Assembly (NCBI GenBank): GCA_036897625.1
Contig: JAYMTA010000368.1
Location: 1-30,397 of the forward strand
Source of the DNA: Pelargonium cotyledonis
Lineage: Eukaryota > Streptophyta > Magnoliopsida > Geraniales > Geraniaceae
DNA length: 30,397 bases
Direction of reading: 5' to 3'
Shown: one piece after another, positions 16,119 to 26,400 of the stretch
Position numbering within the stretch: position 1 is the first letter of the stretch
How the letters are laid out: every line of letters begins with the position of its first letter
Translations under genes and position numbers: made by a program
The notes under the pieces: model-generated
Database searches by the model: none
What the model was told of the DNA's origin: nothing
Seen by the model: only the letters and a program-made list of their open reading frames with translations

Positions 16119-18291
16119 TTAGGGTGTCAAGAGCGAGCTGCCTTCCTTGATTAGCACAAAGATGCTGCCACCGTCTCCCCTTGAGATACGAAGATCTTCG
16201 TCAAGGTATGTGGTGAGCAACCATGACTGAGCTTTGTCATTTGTGATTGGGAACTTTAATGGTGGTTGACTGGATATGGTCTTTGCAACATTCGAAGCCG
16301 TGTCTTGGACAGAGGTGAGAATGCCCTTTAACGGTGTAAGGTCAATCTTTTGTCCAAAGAACTCCACATTTTCTGGGAAAACTATAGAGTCTGTTAGCTG
16401 GGGGGTTCCGATGATGCCTTCTTCAAATTTAATCTGAATGAAGACGATCAAAGATTAGAATATTGACATCAAAACCTGAGCCATGGAATTGAATTTCGAA
16501 GGCAACTGAGAGATCAAACCTAACATGAGTGAAATTACTCCAATTTTGTTCTTCCACATCAACTTTAAATAATAGATGTCATAACTTGAAATGGACCGAG
16601 GGCTAAATTTCAAAGTTTCCTATAACAAGATCTATTTGGATATTTTAGGTTCTAATTTCTAGATCAGTGGGAATATATAGAGCAAGGATACAAGTAAAGA
16701 AACACAATCATACCTGCACGCGCTTGGGACTTCGAACCTCAAATTTAGCATTTGTACTGAAGGAAGTTGTAGCCAAGGGTCCAGAAAACTGAACAGAGTT
16801 CTGAACAGTGAAATTCTCTGAGTCAATTGTTTGTGATATTTCCTCAACCTTCACTAACGGAAGCGTGCCTCTTGACAACAAGGGGAACAATCCTGCAAAA
16901 GATGTATACCTGCAGCGCTTCTCATAAGATAAAGTAAACCATATCCTCAATCATCATATAATAGCAATTAGCTTTAAAAAAGTAGAGAGATGATTTGAGA
17001 AGAAGAAGACGTAGAGAGATTATTTAACATAACCAATTTTCCTATTATAAGCTATGCAGAACAGACACGCACCCAAACTGAGTTTGGGAATCGCGTCCAA
17101 CACTCAGTTTCGGTGTCGTGTTGGAGCTTCATAAATTGTAAGATACCATTTATAACTTGATTTTGGTGGACGCAAGGAAAACTCATGAGTTAATCAGGTA
17201 GCTATGGCAGCATCAATGTTCTGAACATATAATATTAGTTCTGTACCAGTTTTTAGTACTAATATACAATCTACAAACCTTTGTCACTTGGAATAAAGGT
17301 AAAACATTCACTAATCATTTTTAGGAAATCCCAATGGATGAATCCTGAATAGCTAGATAATTCAAATCTCAATAGTCATTTGAATGACATAAAAACAATG
17401 CTTCCAATAACCAAAACTACTGGGAGAGAATCCTAAGATCCATGTTATGTCTTCTTTCATTGCCAAGTGCCAAATAAAGTAGTCTGGTATAGTGAATTGC
17501 CATACCAGATATTCATAAAAAATAAAAAATAAAAAAATTACTGAACATTTTGAATCTAATAACATGTACTATTGCAGATACAGCCATCACCTCCAAAGTC
17601 CAACCAGAAAAGATTCCATCTCCATGTGGATCATGTGATATTGCATTAAAAAGACTCCAGTTATTAGGTTTGAAGGTTTATTTTAGCTAAACATTTCTCG
17701 GATGGTTTTGTGACCACCAAGCCAAATTGCCTAGAATGCTATGAATTGTCCATGGCCACGGGTACAAAAATTAAAGCAGTTTCTCGAATTAATTAATTCA
17801 TGAAAAGTAAAGTGCACAACAGCAATTGAGTAGCAAGAAGAAACTTACGCCAGAATCCATTTCCCGTTGAGCAGAGGCAAGGCCTCAGTCGGTGCCGGAG
17901 TCGGGTTCTTGGATTCAAGCTGCGTGATAAGCTCAACAATCCCCGCCCTAGTCTCGCTGGTCGCTTTCAGTCCACGCTCCGTCCCGTAGAACGAATCCAC
18001 CAGCGCCTTCTTCAATTTATCCATCTCCGTCAGCTCTTCGGGTTTCTCCTCCACCTCCGCCACCGCCACAGCAGATCCATCAACCTCCTCCTTTTCCGGC
18101 CCCAACTCGCCGTCCACTGCCGCCCGGACACGGAACACAGCTCTCACTCCACCGGATCCACCTCCAGAAATCGACGATTTCAGAAACGGTTTCACAGAAT
18201 TGAAGTAAAGAATCGAAGGCCTGGGAGTGAATTGGGGCTGCGAGGGGTTGACGGAGACGGCGACATGGCTGAGCTGGGAGATGGAAGCCAT
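16119..18291 (-). CDS. Plastid-lipid-associated protein / fibrillin (FBN1, plastoglobulin class)
   Basis: A structural lipid-binding protein of plastoglobules and chromoplast fibrils. Exons (complement): 17849-18291, 16714-16909 and 16119-16433. Phases agree and give 317 aa, matching FBN1-class proteins. The first 55-60 residues are Ser/Pro/basic-rich with few acids, as in chloroplast transit peptides, and end near VRAVFRVRA. An acidic linker (60-90) precedes the PAP/fibrillin domain from about residue 88. This includes the conserved NGKWILAYTS (142-151, crossing the first junction) and the C-terminal [19 protein letters not shown] (295-313). These ends are typical of FBN1/CHRC/PG1 proteins. 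FBN1 proteins are induced by stress and ABA in several plants (literature). The minus-strand TATA stretch at 18365-18374 fits a short leader. Confidence 0.94.
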
Positions 18292-18364
18292 TTTCGATCT
18301 CTTGAGATTGAGTCTTGAACTGTGAGTTCCTCTTCTTGGGTGTGGAGCTGTAGCAAACGTGCTG

Positions 18365-18374
18365 TATATATATT
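18365..18374 (-). promoter_or_regulatory. Candidate TATA box of the fibrillin gene
   Basis: On the minus strand AATATATATA lies about 75 bases upstream of the ATG at 18291. This leaves room for a leader of roughly 40 bases. Confidence 0.5.
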
Positions 18375-20429
18375 GATCAGCGAGCAGCGTTTGGTTTACG
18401 TAAATACCAAAAGAGGGAAGGGGAGGAAAAGACGATTGAGGGCCTCTGGGTTTGAGGGGAATATCAAATATCTGTGTGCGTGTGGCTGTGATGGTAGGGG
18501 TAAAGTGGGAAATGGAGAGGGCGGGAGAGAAAAACCAAGAAAGATGGTTATATGAGGCAGAAAATGGTTTGGGTGCATATGTCATTTGAATTGAAAAGAG
18601 AACAAAAGAGAGAACTGAATTTGGGGTGGACACGTCATCGGTTCATGAGCTACTCTAGAATCTTCTCGTTTCCCGATTCCTGGAATCAACTGTTTTTTTA
18701 GTGTATATATTTGAGATTTATTTTATTTCACAGATCGGCAGAACAAATTTAGAATATTTTATTGGGCTTGGCCCATTTACGTGCAAAAATGAAAACAGCG
18801 ATCTCGGCTGTGGCCCACCTAACAAATTGTGGACGCTAAAGCTATGATTAATTTGCCTTATATACTATTTTCTAAATACTTGCCTCCACAAACGTTGTCA
18901 AGGACCTCAGCCATGTAGTACGAGAGGACTTTGGTCATGTACGGGACCTTGTTCGTGCCCGAGACTATTTAGCATGCAAAAAACTATGGGAAGCAAGACC
19001 TAGGACATGGAGAGGAACGACAAGACCATGGCACGCATCACCAAATCCAAATGTGATTCGCCCCTACTCACTGTCGCGACATCTCGTATCATCCATATCC
19101 CTTTCCTTGCATTCCACCAAATCTCAAATGCCCTCGTCCCTGCTTCTATTGTGACAACATTTTTGTTGTCGTGATGGAAACTCAGCCATGGCCTCTCATA
19201 CAGCCCATGTGTTTGATAGTTTGTATGTGCACTCGTCACAAGTCCTGTCGCGATATAGGTACATCTAGGTTCCCAATATGTCATTTTCTTACAAGTCTTG
19301 TCGCAAAATACTTGGTGAACGTACTCAAGTCATCTTAGATATTGTTTGTCTCCACACAAAAACGTAATAATAACCCACAACATTTTAAACCCTAAGATGT
19401 TACATCACGCGATAGAAGCTTTGACGTACACATAAGCGCACAAGGGGTGTACATGAACTCTTTTCTATGCATATTTGGATCACTCAATTTGTTATGCGTT
19501 TTGTGCATTGTTACTAATCCTTATGAGGAATATATCCGTTTAATACATAATGTTATGGAGATGCAATAATTCTACTTGGAGTATAATATATATCCGTTGA
19601 CTGATATAAAGTTACATCAGATAAACTAATAAGGTGATGACACATCATTTAAATTCATGGATCCGGACGGGTCGCTCCGCTTCCACAAATTCACTTGAGT
19701 GGGTATAAGTAAATTTAAATGAAATGTAATCATCTTATTGAATTTGTTAAATTGCAACCGATATACATTTTATTTATCTATTTGTGGGCTTGCTGCTAAA
19801 TTTAAGCCAATAACTATTAGTTTAAACTCGGATGGATCAAAATATTGTGGTAGTGTTCACCGTTCACATCATTTTTGTGGTGCACCATTGACAAACGGAC
19901 AATAATTTATAGATCTTAAAAAACATTATCTGCCTTAAAGGAAAGGTAAAAGAAAAGCAATAGGAGTCCAACATCTTTTTTTTCATGTAGAAAATTGAAT
20001 GCTTCTTATAATCACATGGAACTAACTTTAAAAAGCTTTAATGGCTAATCAATTACTATTTTGATTGTGATTACCATATCACGCAATGTTTAATCGGTTT
20101 TGAATCAACTGAAACTCGGGTCCATTTATGTACAAATTGAGCCATTATTGATCAGTCACCTTAAAAGCAAAATTCAAGTTGTTCCTTACCAACCAACCAT
20201 AGCCAATTTTGGATAGGATCACACCATATTTTTCTTGCACAAAAAATCGATTGGATTGGACTGTTCATCCCATTTTATGCCAAATTTAAATATTTATCCG
20301 GTCCAATATTGAGTTAAATATACTCTTTTCAATCCAATGTCTCCAATCAACAATCTAAATTGGCACCTTTTAACAAAGATGCGGAAGAGGTAATGAAATA
20401 ATGAGATTTCATTTTGAAAATCAAATGAA

Positions 20430-20639
20430 TTAGACGTCTCCTTCTATACGAGCATGAACAGGAAATAGCTTGCGAGCATCTGCAATTTCAAAAGTATTCA
20501 AATTTTTGTCAATGTCTTTGTACCTATCAAATTTAGCAATTCCCGTTTTGGATTTGAATGATGGAAGTTGGTGGTTGGGGTATGGCTGTAAGATAGGTGG
20601 GGTTTCAGAGAGGCATATTGACGGGCACAAAATTATCAT
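20430..20639 (-). other. Unidentified 69-codon ORF, possible gene fragment
   Basis: The frame contains LPSFKSKTGIAKFDRYKDID and ends ADARKLFPVHARIEGDV. It reads more like protein than the surrounding AT-rich noise, being rich in K, D, R and F. I recognise no family. There is no visible promoter and no second exon with matching phase. It could be the 3' end of a broken or captured gene, or chance. Confidence 0.2.
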
Positions 20640-21136
20640 GTTATTATTTTTATCGACAATATAAGTACTATGAAGAAATACTTAAATATGAGATATCGAG
20701 AAAATCAATGCACCTTAAACCGTTTGGTTGCATTTATTATTGTCTGGTTTCGATGGATTTTTGAAGTTGGGCAAGTTCATCAAGAGAGTGAGACTCGCAC
20801 AGGCAATACTGTAATGGATTGCGACTTAAACCTCATCAGAACCGCGAATCATTACATCTTACACCACCAAATTCGAATCATTACATCGATGATGTACCAC
20901 CACTGCCGCCACTTCAGCGACCTATCATCTATTAGTATTTGCGTAGTAAACTTTCCACTGAACAGAGGATGATACAAGTAATACACTAATTCATGCATTC
21001 GTGAACAAATCATGCATCTAACCATGCTATTATATATTTTAAAAAACAACTGTTGATCAAATGCGATATTTCATTTATTAACACATTATTTTTATTTTGA
21101 AAGAAGAGTAGACCCTTAATATAATCATTAGTTAAT

Positions 21137-21462
21137 TACAAAAATGCTAAACATTCCAAATTTTGTATAAATTTTTATGTACAAAATGATGTGGCAATTT
21201 ATGTGGCAAGCACGTTTTTCGTATTTTTGTAGTTTAAAATTAATTTTAACGAATAACAACCCGACACATATAATACCACTATCTTCCCATTAATTTTTGG
21301 CGCGAAGCGCCCGGTTTATTAGACTTACTGCACATGTGGTACGTTGTGATTCAGTCAAATCACCAACATCATATTTGATGTGTTATATCCCATCTATTGA
21401 CACATCATTTTATAAAATTAATTTTGTACAAAATTTTATACGTATAGTATTGCTTAGTAGTA
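21137..21462. repeat. MITE-like element with about 60-bp inverted ends
   Basis: The left arm contains AATTTTGTATAAATTTTTATG followed by ACAAAATGATGTGGCAA (to 21197). The right arm is the imperfect complement, reading on the minus strand TAAAATTTTGTACAAAATT then AAAATGATGTGTCAA. Size is about 325 bases with no coding potential. ACAAAATGATGTGGCA-type ends are common in plant non-autonomous elements. A target duplication was not found, so boundaries are approximate. A GC-rich core (TTTGGCGCGAA at 21296-21306) sits in the middle. Confidence 0.5.
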
Positions 21463-21989
21463 TCAATATTAGTAGTAAAATACAAGAGAGCAAGCCATTG
21501 CCACCTAAGTAGATTCCATTAGGTGCAAAGTGAGATGCCACTTGGCATCACCTCGGTAGACGCGCCGGCTTAATTGCCTTTTGACCACTTCGCTTCGGCC
21601 GCCCAAACCACACAAAACTCACTCTCTAATCCCTAACTAACCCCATTCTTTAAACCCCTAATTACAATTAATTAAACTAATTGCTGACGCTAATTATGAA
21701 ATATGAACTCAAAAAAACATTTAACTAATAGCTCCTGCTTTCTGTTACTCCCAACTCCAAGAAACAAGAACCCAAAAAGAAAAAAAATAAATGCAATTTT
21801 TCTTTCTGGAAAAGCACAAGAAACCCCCCAATCCTATTTGATTTTGATTTTCATTCCCTCCTCTTCTTCTCTTTATCTTCTTCCATTTTTGTCAATTCTT
21901 GGTTTTGTGAACACCATTCTCTGGTTTCATTAGAGGTGGTCACTGTCACTGCTACAGAGAGGTGTAGGTAGCTACTTCACGAGTCTTTC

Positions 21990-22022
21990 ATGGACGACCA
22001 ACCTCTTCTTTGTATGTCTTAA
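21990..22022 (+). other. Possible 10-codon upstream ORF in the RING gene leader
   Basis: ATGGACGACCAACCTCTTCT continues in frame to TAA at 22020-22022, encoding MDDQPLLCMS. It ends 79 bases before the main ATG at 22102. It is a uORF only if transcription begins upstream of 21990, which the CT-rich sequence around 21840-21900 makes plausible. Confidence 0.35.
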
Positions 22023-22050
22023 ATTTCCTTCTTTGGTGCTGTTCGCTGTG

Positions 22051-22066
22051 TATATATATATATATA
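22051..22066. repeat. (TA)n microsatellite in the RING gene leader
   Basis: Eight TA units between the candidate uORF and the main start codon. It is the sort of site that varies in length between individuals. Confidence 0.9.
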
Positions 22067-22101
22067 GATTTCTTCTTCTTTTTTTGTGTGTTTGTGTGAA
22101 A

Positions 22102-22788
22102 ATGGCTCAGCTCCGTCTCATATTGCAGGAACCGCAAGTGGAAGAGAGGGAGCCCACGACGGTTTTGGCTTATTTTCTGACCGTTCAAATGGACGGGCTC
22201 GATACGCCGATTAGGAGGAGGAAGACCCTCCAGGAACGCCTCGGATTCAAGGGGATGGGTTGCTGCGGCGCCACCTGGGGAGGTTTCCGGCCATCCACCA
22301 TCGACGACGAAGACCAGGAACAGGAGACGCCACAACCACAACCACAACGAGAGCAAAACCAAGACCAGGTGGTGAGGATTATAGATTTGGGCGAGTCTAC
22401 GCCGGAGAGGCCGTCGGATCCGGACTGCGTGGCTCTGTCTCCGGCGGGCTCGGGGATGAACTTGGCCGCGGCTCTGGCGGCGGAGCGGCACTTGCGGGGG
22501 TCGCACGAACCGGAGGAGGAGAGTAGCGTGGGAGTGACGGCGCCGGGGACGCCGCTGAGAATGTCGCTGCTGCGGCTGCTGGCGGAGACGACGGACGGCG
22601 GCGGGGGAGGAGGGGCGGAGGAGGGGAGTGATATGGTGTGTTGCGTGTGCATGGGGAGGAAGAAAGGAGCAGCGTTTATCCCATGTGGGCATACATTTTG
22701 CAGGGTGTGTTCGAGGGAGCTGTGGCTGAATCGAGGGTGTTGTCCCATTTGCAACCGTCAGATCCTGGAGATTCTCGACATTTTCTAA
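22102..22788 (+). CDS. C3HC4 RING-finger protein, putative E3 ubiquitin ligase
   Basis: A single-exon 228-aa protein beginning MAQLRLILQEPQ. The frame stays open upstream, but the first ATG in it is 22102, in AAAATGGC context. The RING domain is at the very C-terminus: C180-x2-C183, C195-x-H197, C200-x2-C203 and C214-x2-C217, a complete C3HC4 set, followed by the tail ILEILDIF. RING domains of this kind recruit E2 enzymes and transfer ubiquitin. The N-terminal part has a CC motif (54-55), a Gln/Glu/Pro-rich stretch (70-90), an Ala-rich helix around MNLAAALAAERHLRG (119-133) and a Gly-rich linker (166-171). No membrane segment or signal peptide is evident. The coding sequence is GC-rich (CCG/GCG codons) against an AT-rich surround. 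Substrate and exact subfamily are unknown. Confidence 0.88.
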   Translation: MAQLRLILQEPQVEEREPTTVLAYFLTVQMDGLDTPIRRRKTLQERLGFKGMGCCGATWGGFRPSTIDDEDQEQETPQPQPQREQNQDQVVRIIDLGESTPERPSDPDCVALSPAGSGMNLAAALAAERHLRGSHEPEEESSVGVTAPGTPLRMSLLRLLAETTDGGGGGGAEEGSDMVCCVCMGRKKGAAFIPCGHTFCRVCSRELWLNRGCCPICNRQILEILDIF

Positions 22789-23412
22789 AAGTGTCAGAGT
22801 CAACACTCGTCGCAGCCAACGACGGTACTGAATCAATTGTTGGAGCTGTTTCCGTTGATGGGAATGGTGAATCGTAGGTCCCTCAAGATTCGTGATGATA
22901 AAACCCATTTTCTGCATCCGACGGTCAATATTGTGATTGTTTTTTCATTTTTATATTTCTTTCTTCTCTAAACTCAGCTATTGTGTATTGTTAGATCATT
23001 AATTTTCCATTCCATTTTATTTTATTTTTGAAACATAGTAGAGATAAAAAGTTTAGTTAGACCTTATTCGCCATGCCAAACTGGATAGCGCTCCCTTTTA
23101 AACCGTAAATAAAAAATTCTACCCAACCTCACATAGTCAGCAAGTAGGCTCAAACCCGAGTTCCAAGTCAACATAGGAAAAGTTTACGATAAAATGGGGT
23201 CATCATTTTAACTATCAAGTGTACTGATTCAAACATAAACATTCTCATTACAACTAGGGGCTTTCAGGAATGAACCACCATGTTCTCCTTATACACCCAT
23301 TCCCATTCATGCCTAATGATATATACATACAAATGAGTTACCAATAACATACATAGTAGAAGGCATAAGAGTTTTGAGTATAAGCTTTAACTGCTGTTTT
23401 CAGTCTTACCTT
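22789..23412. other. Convergent 3' spacer between the RING gene and COP1
   Basis: The RING gene (plus) and COP1 (minus) converge here, so both 3' UTRs lie within about 620 bases. No gene is seen. A CTCAAACCCGAGTTCC stretch at about 23151-23166 resembles a tRNA-type B box on the minus strand but has no partner A box that I can defend. Confidence 0.5.
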
Positions 23413-26400
23413 TCAAGCTGCTAGTACAAGCACTTTAATGGTCCCTCGGCTATTTGCAGTCAGCATTGTTGAGCTATCGTTCTTCCAACAAACCGCGCTG
23501 ATGAAGCATGATCCCGCGTCATCATCAGTTTCATCCATATCAGAAGAACCAAATCTATGGGAAGCAGCAGGTCTAGATATGGCCTGCAAAGTAATCATCA
23601 AAGTTAATTGAGCTCAATATTGGACGTGAATGTAGTGGTTTATTAAGATGTCTGCTAACCTTGTGGTAAACAAAAACTTCATTTGTTTCGCTGCCACAAG
23701 CAACGTATTCACTGTTTACCGTGAGACCCACAAAGTTCTTCTCGTTCATGTGGCCCCTAAATGTGCGGAGCTACAGATATCACAAACCATTAAGTATCAG
23801 AAATTTTGATTGGGTATTATGGAGAAGAAATGTTTGGTAAAACAGTTTACAAGTTAATCTCTGAGTGAGATTGGTTTGGTTACTCCCTTTCTATATTCCC
23901 TCATTTGATTACAATCTTGGGAGGTTCTATAATTTCTAAAGCTAAACAATCCAAATCAAATTATTCAGCATCGAATTTACTTACTGGCAAATTTTCATTT
24001 ACATCCCACAACCTCAATGTGCTGTCAGTGGACGCAGAGGCAAGTTCATGGTTAGACAAAAATTTCACATATGAAACGGCTTTCCTGTGCCCACTAAACA
24101 CGTGGAGTGGTTGGCTAATATTTCTCAAGTCATAATAGTGAATGTGATGATCTGCAGAACCCACCTGCAAATTTTATAATATCATTGCCTAATTCCATGA
24201 TCAGTATGTAACTTCAAATGAAGTGAGTTGTGGAGAGCTGTAAAATCATTTTTCTAATTTAATTTTTTTATAAGTGATAAAATCAAAGATAAAAGGGAGG
24301 TGAAATTTTCCAGTACTAAGTAATTTAAGTTGTGTTCGGGAAAATGAATCAACTTCTAGGATTATGTAGACTTACCGCAACATAAATGCTAGATCCAGGA
24401 TTATACTTGACAGAACAAATATTAGCTTTCATGTCAATGTTGATAACACTAGCTTCTTGATTTGTGCACCAGATTTTGACCTGTCAAACATATGAATGTA
24501 GAAACTAAGGTCACTTATTATGTGAAAGTGAACAAATGAAGTTCACACAATTTTAAAAATTAAAAACTTCCAGAAAGGAAATGCACCATGAAATCATGTG
24601 TCATAGATTATCTAAGGAAACTATATGCGGCAGCCAATAGATTTTAAAATGATAATGAGATGCAGATGTTGAGCACAATGATAAACTATTTGTAACAAAT
24701 CATTTCTTAAAAGAACTTTATGATATGTTAATGGCATGTATACCAATGTTATCCCCAAGAAATTATGAGCACCTTCCCATCAATCTCATGATGAAATCTC
24801 AGCAAAACCATAAATATTATATAGCTATTCTTCTTGCTTAATTTTAGACTACAGTCTAATATTATGCATAGGTTTAAACACTTGTTCCTTGCGATACCAA
24901 TTATAAAGAATATGGGGAAGTATTCATCTTACACATGGCTAAGATTAGCACTATGTGAAGTAACAGCTCCTTGTCTAAAGTCCCACATGACTTTTATCTT
25001 TACCATTTACTCAAATTTTTTGAACTCACCTAACCATATTGGTCCTAGATTTTCAATATTTTTTTCTTTTTAATTCAATACTGACACAATATATACTACA
25101 TTCAATTTATAGTCATACCATGAATCCATCATACTCTTACCTTACAGTCGTCACTACCCGACACAAGCATGGATGGTTCAGTGCGAGAAAAATCAACACT
25201 CCAGGCTCGTTTTTCATGCTCCTCATACTCCATCACACTCTGAAAGGAAAAGATTCCAGTCAATATACTTTGGCAAAGCAGAAACAGTTAAGACAGCAAC
25301 AAGCAATGACAGCACAATTGCATCTGGTGATCATAAGCACTCGATATATATTGGGGATTATAAAAGACAGGAAGAAATACTGTTTTACCTGTCGAGTAGC
25401 AATATCCCAGACAGTCACTATTCCCTCGTAATCACTACTAGCAATATAATTTTTCGTGTACTTGTTCCAACTCAAGCAACTTAACTTAGACCACGTGGAC
25501 ATTTCCACAACAGGACAGTGCACATCTGCTGGTTCATTTGCCACCTATAAGGGAATGACACAGAAACTGTTCACTAAAAAGTTTAAGACATTTATTCATA
25601 AATATATATATTTTGCCACAAACTTTGCTGCATGATAAATATCTGCTGAAACTGACGATCTGAATGAAAAGTTTGTCAGCATTATCGGAAACTTATATAA
25701 ATTAAGGTTCCCACAAAAGCACTCAGTTTCATTGTATAAACATGTTAATGCATTAAGGCGATCGTGAATGAGGAGGATAATGTCTCCTAAATTAACCAGA
25801 AACATTTCCACCATTGTGATTCTTAGCCAACAAAGATAAAAGATAAAGTTGGCAATAACAAACACCACTTAAACCCCAATAACTCGTCTGCTTACCGAGG
25901 AAAACTCGAAAACTTTTATGCGTCTTGAAACTCCAGCAGTAGCAAACAATTCATCATCACGATCAAATTCTATACTGTAATAGGAGGAAAGTGGATTAAG
26001 AAAACTAATTAGGTTTAATAGCTACAACAAGTATAAAAATGTTGAAATGTAGCATCAGGAACAGCATTAATTGTAAATGATTATAAGCGCTACAGAACTA
26101 CAGGAATCTGAAGTCTACATGGATGAGATTAATGCTTGCTCCACAAGCACAAATGCAAAAATTATGGGGTCAACTTTTTAACTTCAAGAGATCTTTAAAT
26201 AATTAGTTTTAGTAAGTTTTCAAGGTCTTAATCTACTACATTCAGCCAACAATATGTAAATGATCAATTTTCAAGGGTCAAAATGGAGTTTTGTTAAAAT
26301 CGGCTTCTCGGATAGCCAAGACAAGCTTTGTTCTTCATTTTAACTTTTCTATTTTAATTTTAAAAAAGTTGCTACTAAATATGCATTTCCTAAACTCTAT

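Larger units (their letters stand above)
18375..21989. other. Long gene-poor spacer
   Basis: About 3.6 kb lies between the fibrillin promoter and the RING gene. It is mostly AT-rich. A GC-richer island at 19000-19290 contains an unrecognised minus-strand ORF of 94 codons. Another minus-strand ORF of 69 codons (20430-20639) has protein-like composition but no identifiable family. A MITE-like inverted repeat lies at 21137-21462. The rightmost part (21560-21989), with CT-rich runs, should be the RING gene promoter and leader. Confidence 0.5.

Noticed and set aside
17058-17132. Small inverted words (TCCAACAC...GTGTTGGA) in the fibrillin intron
   Set aside because: An 8-base stem with a loop of about 14 bases is within what intronic sequence produces by chance. 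No homologue or function is suggested.
19000-19284. 94-codon minus-strand ORF in the GC-richer island
   Set aside because: Contains GLYERPWLSFHHDNKNV and similar text but no family I recognise, no splice partners and no promoter. Not strong enough to call a gene.
21988-22917. 309-codon and 189-codon antisense ORFs opposite the RING gene
   Set aside because: They are shadows of the GC-rich RING coding sequence, with Arg/His/Pro- and Ser/Pro-rich peptides and no recognisable family.
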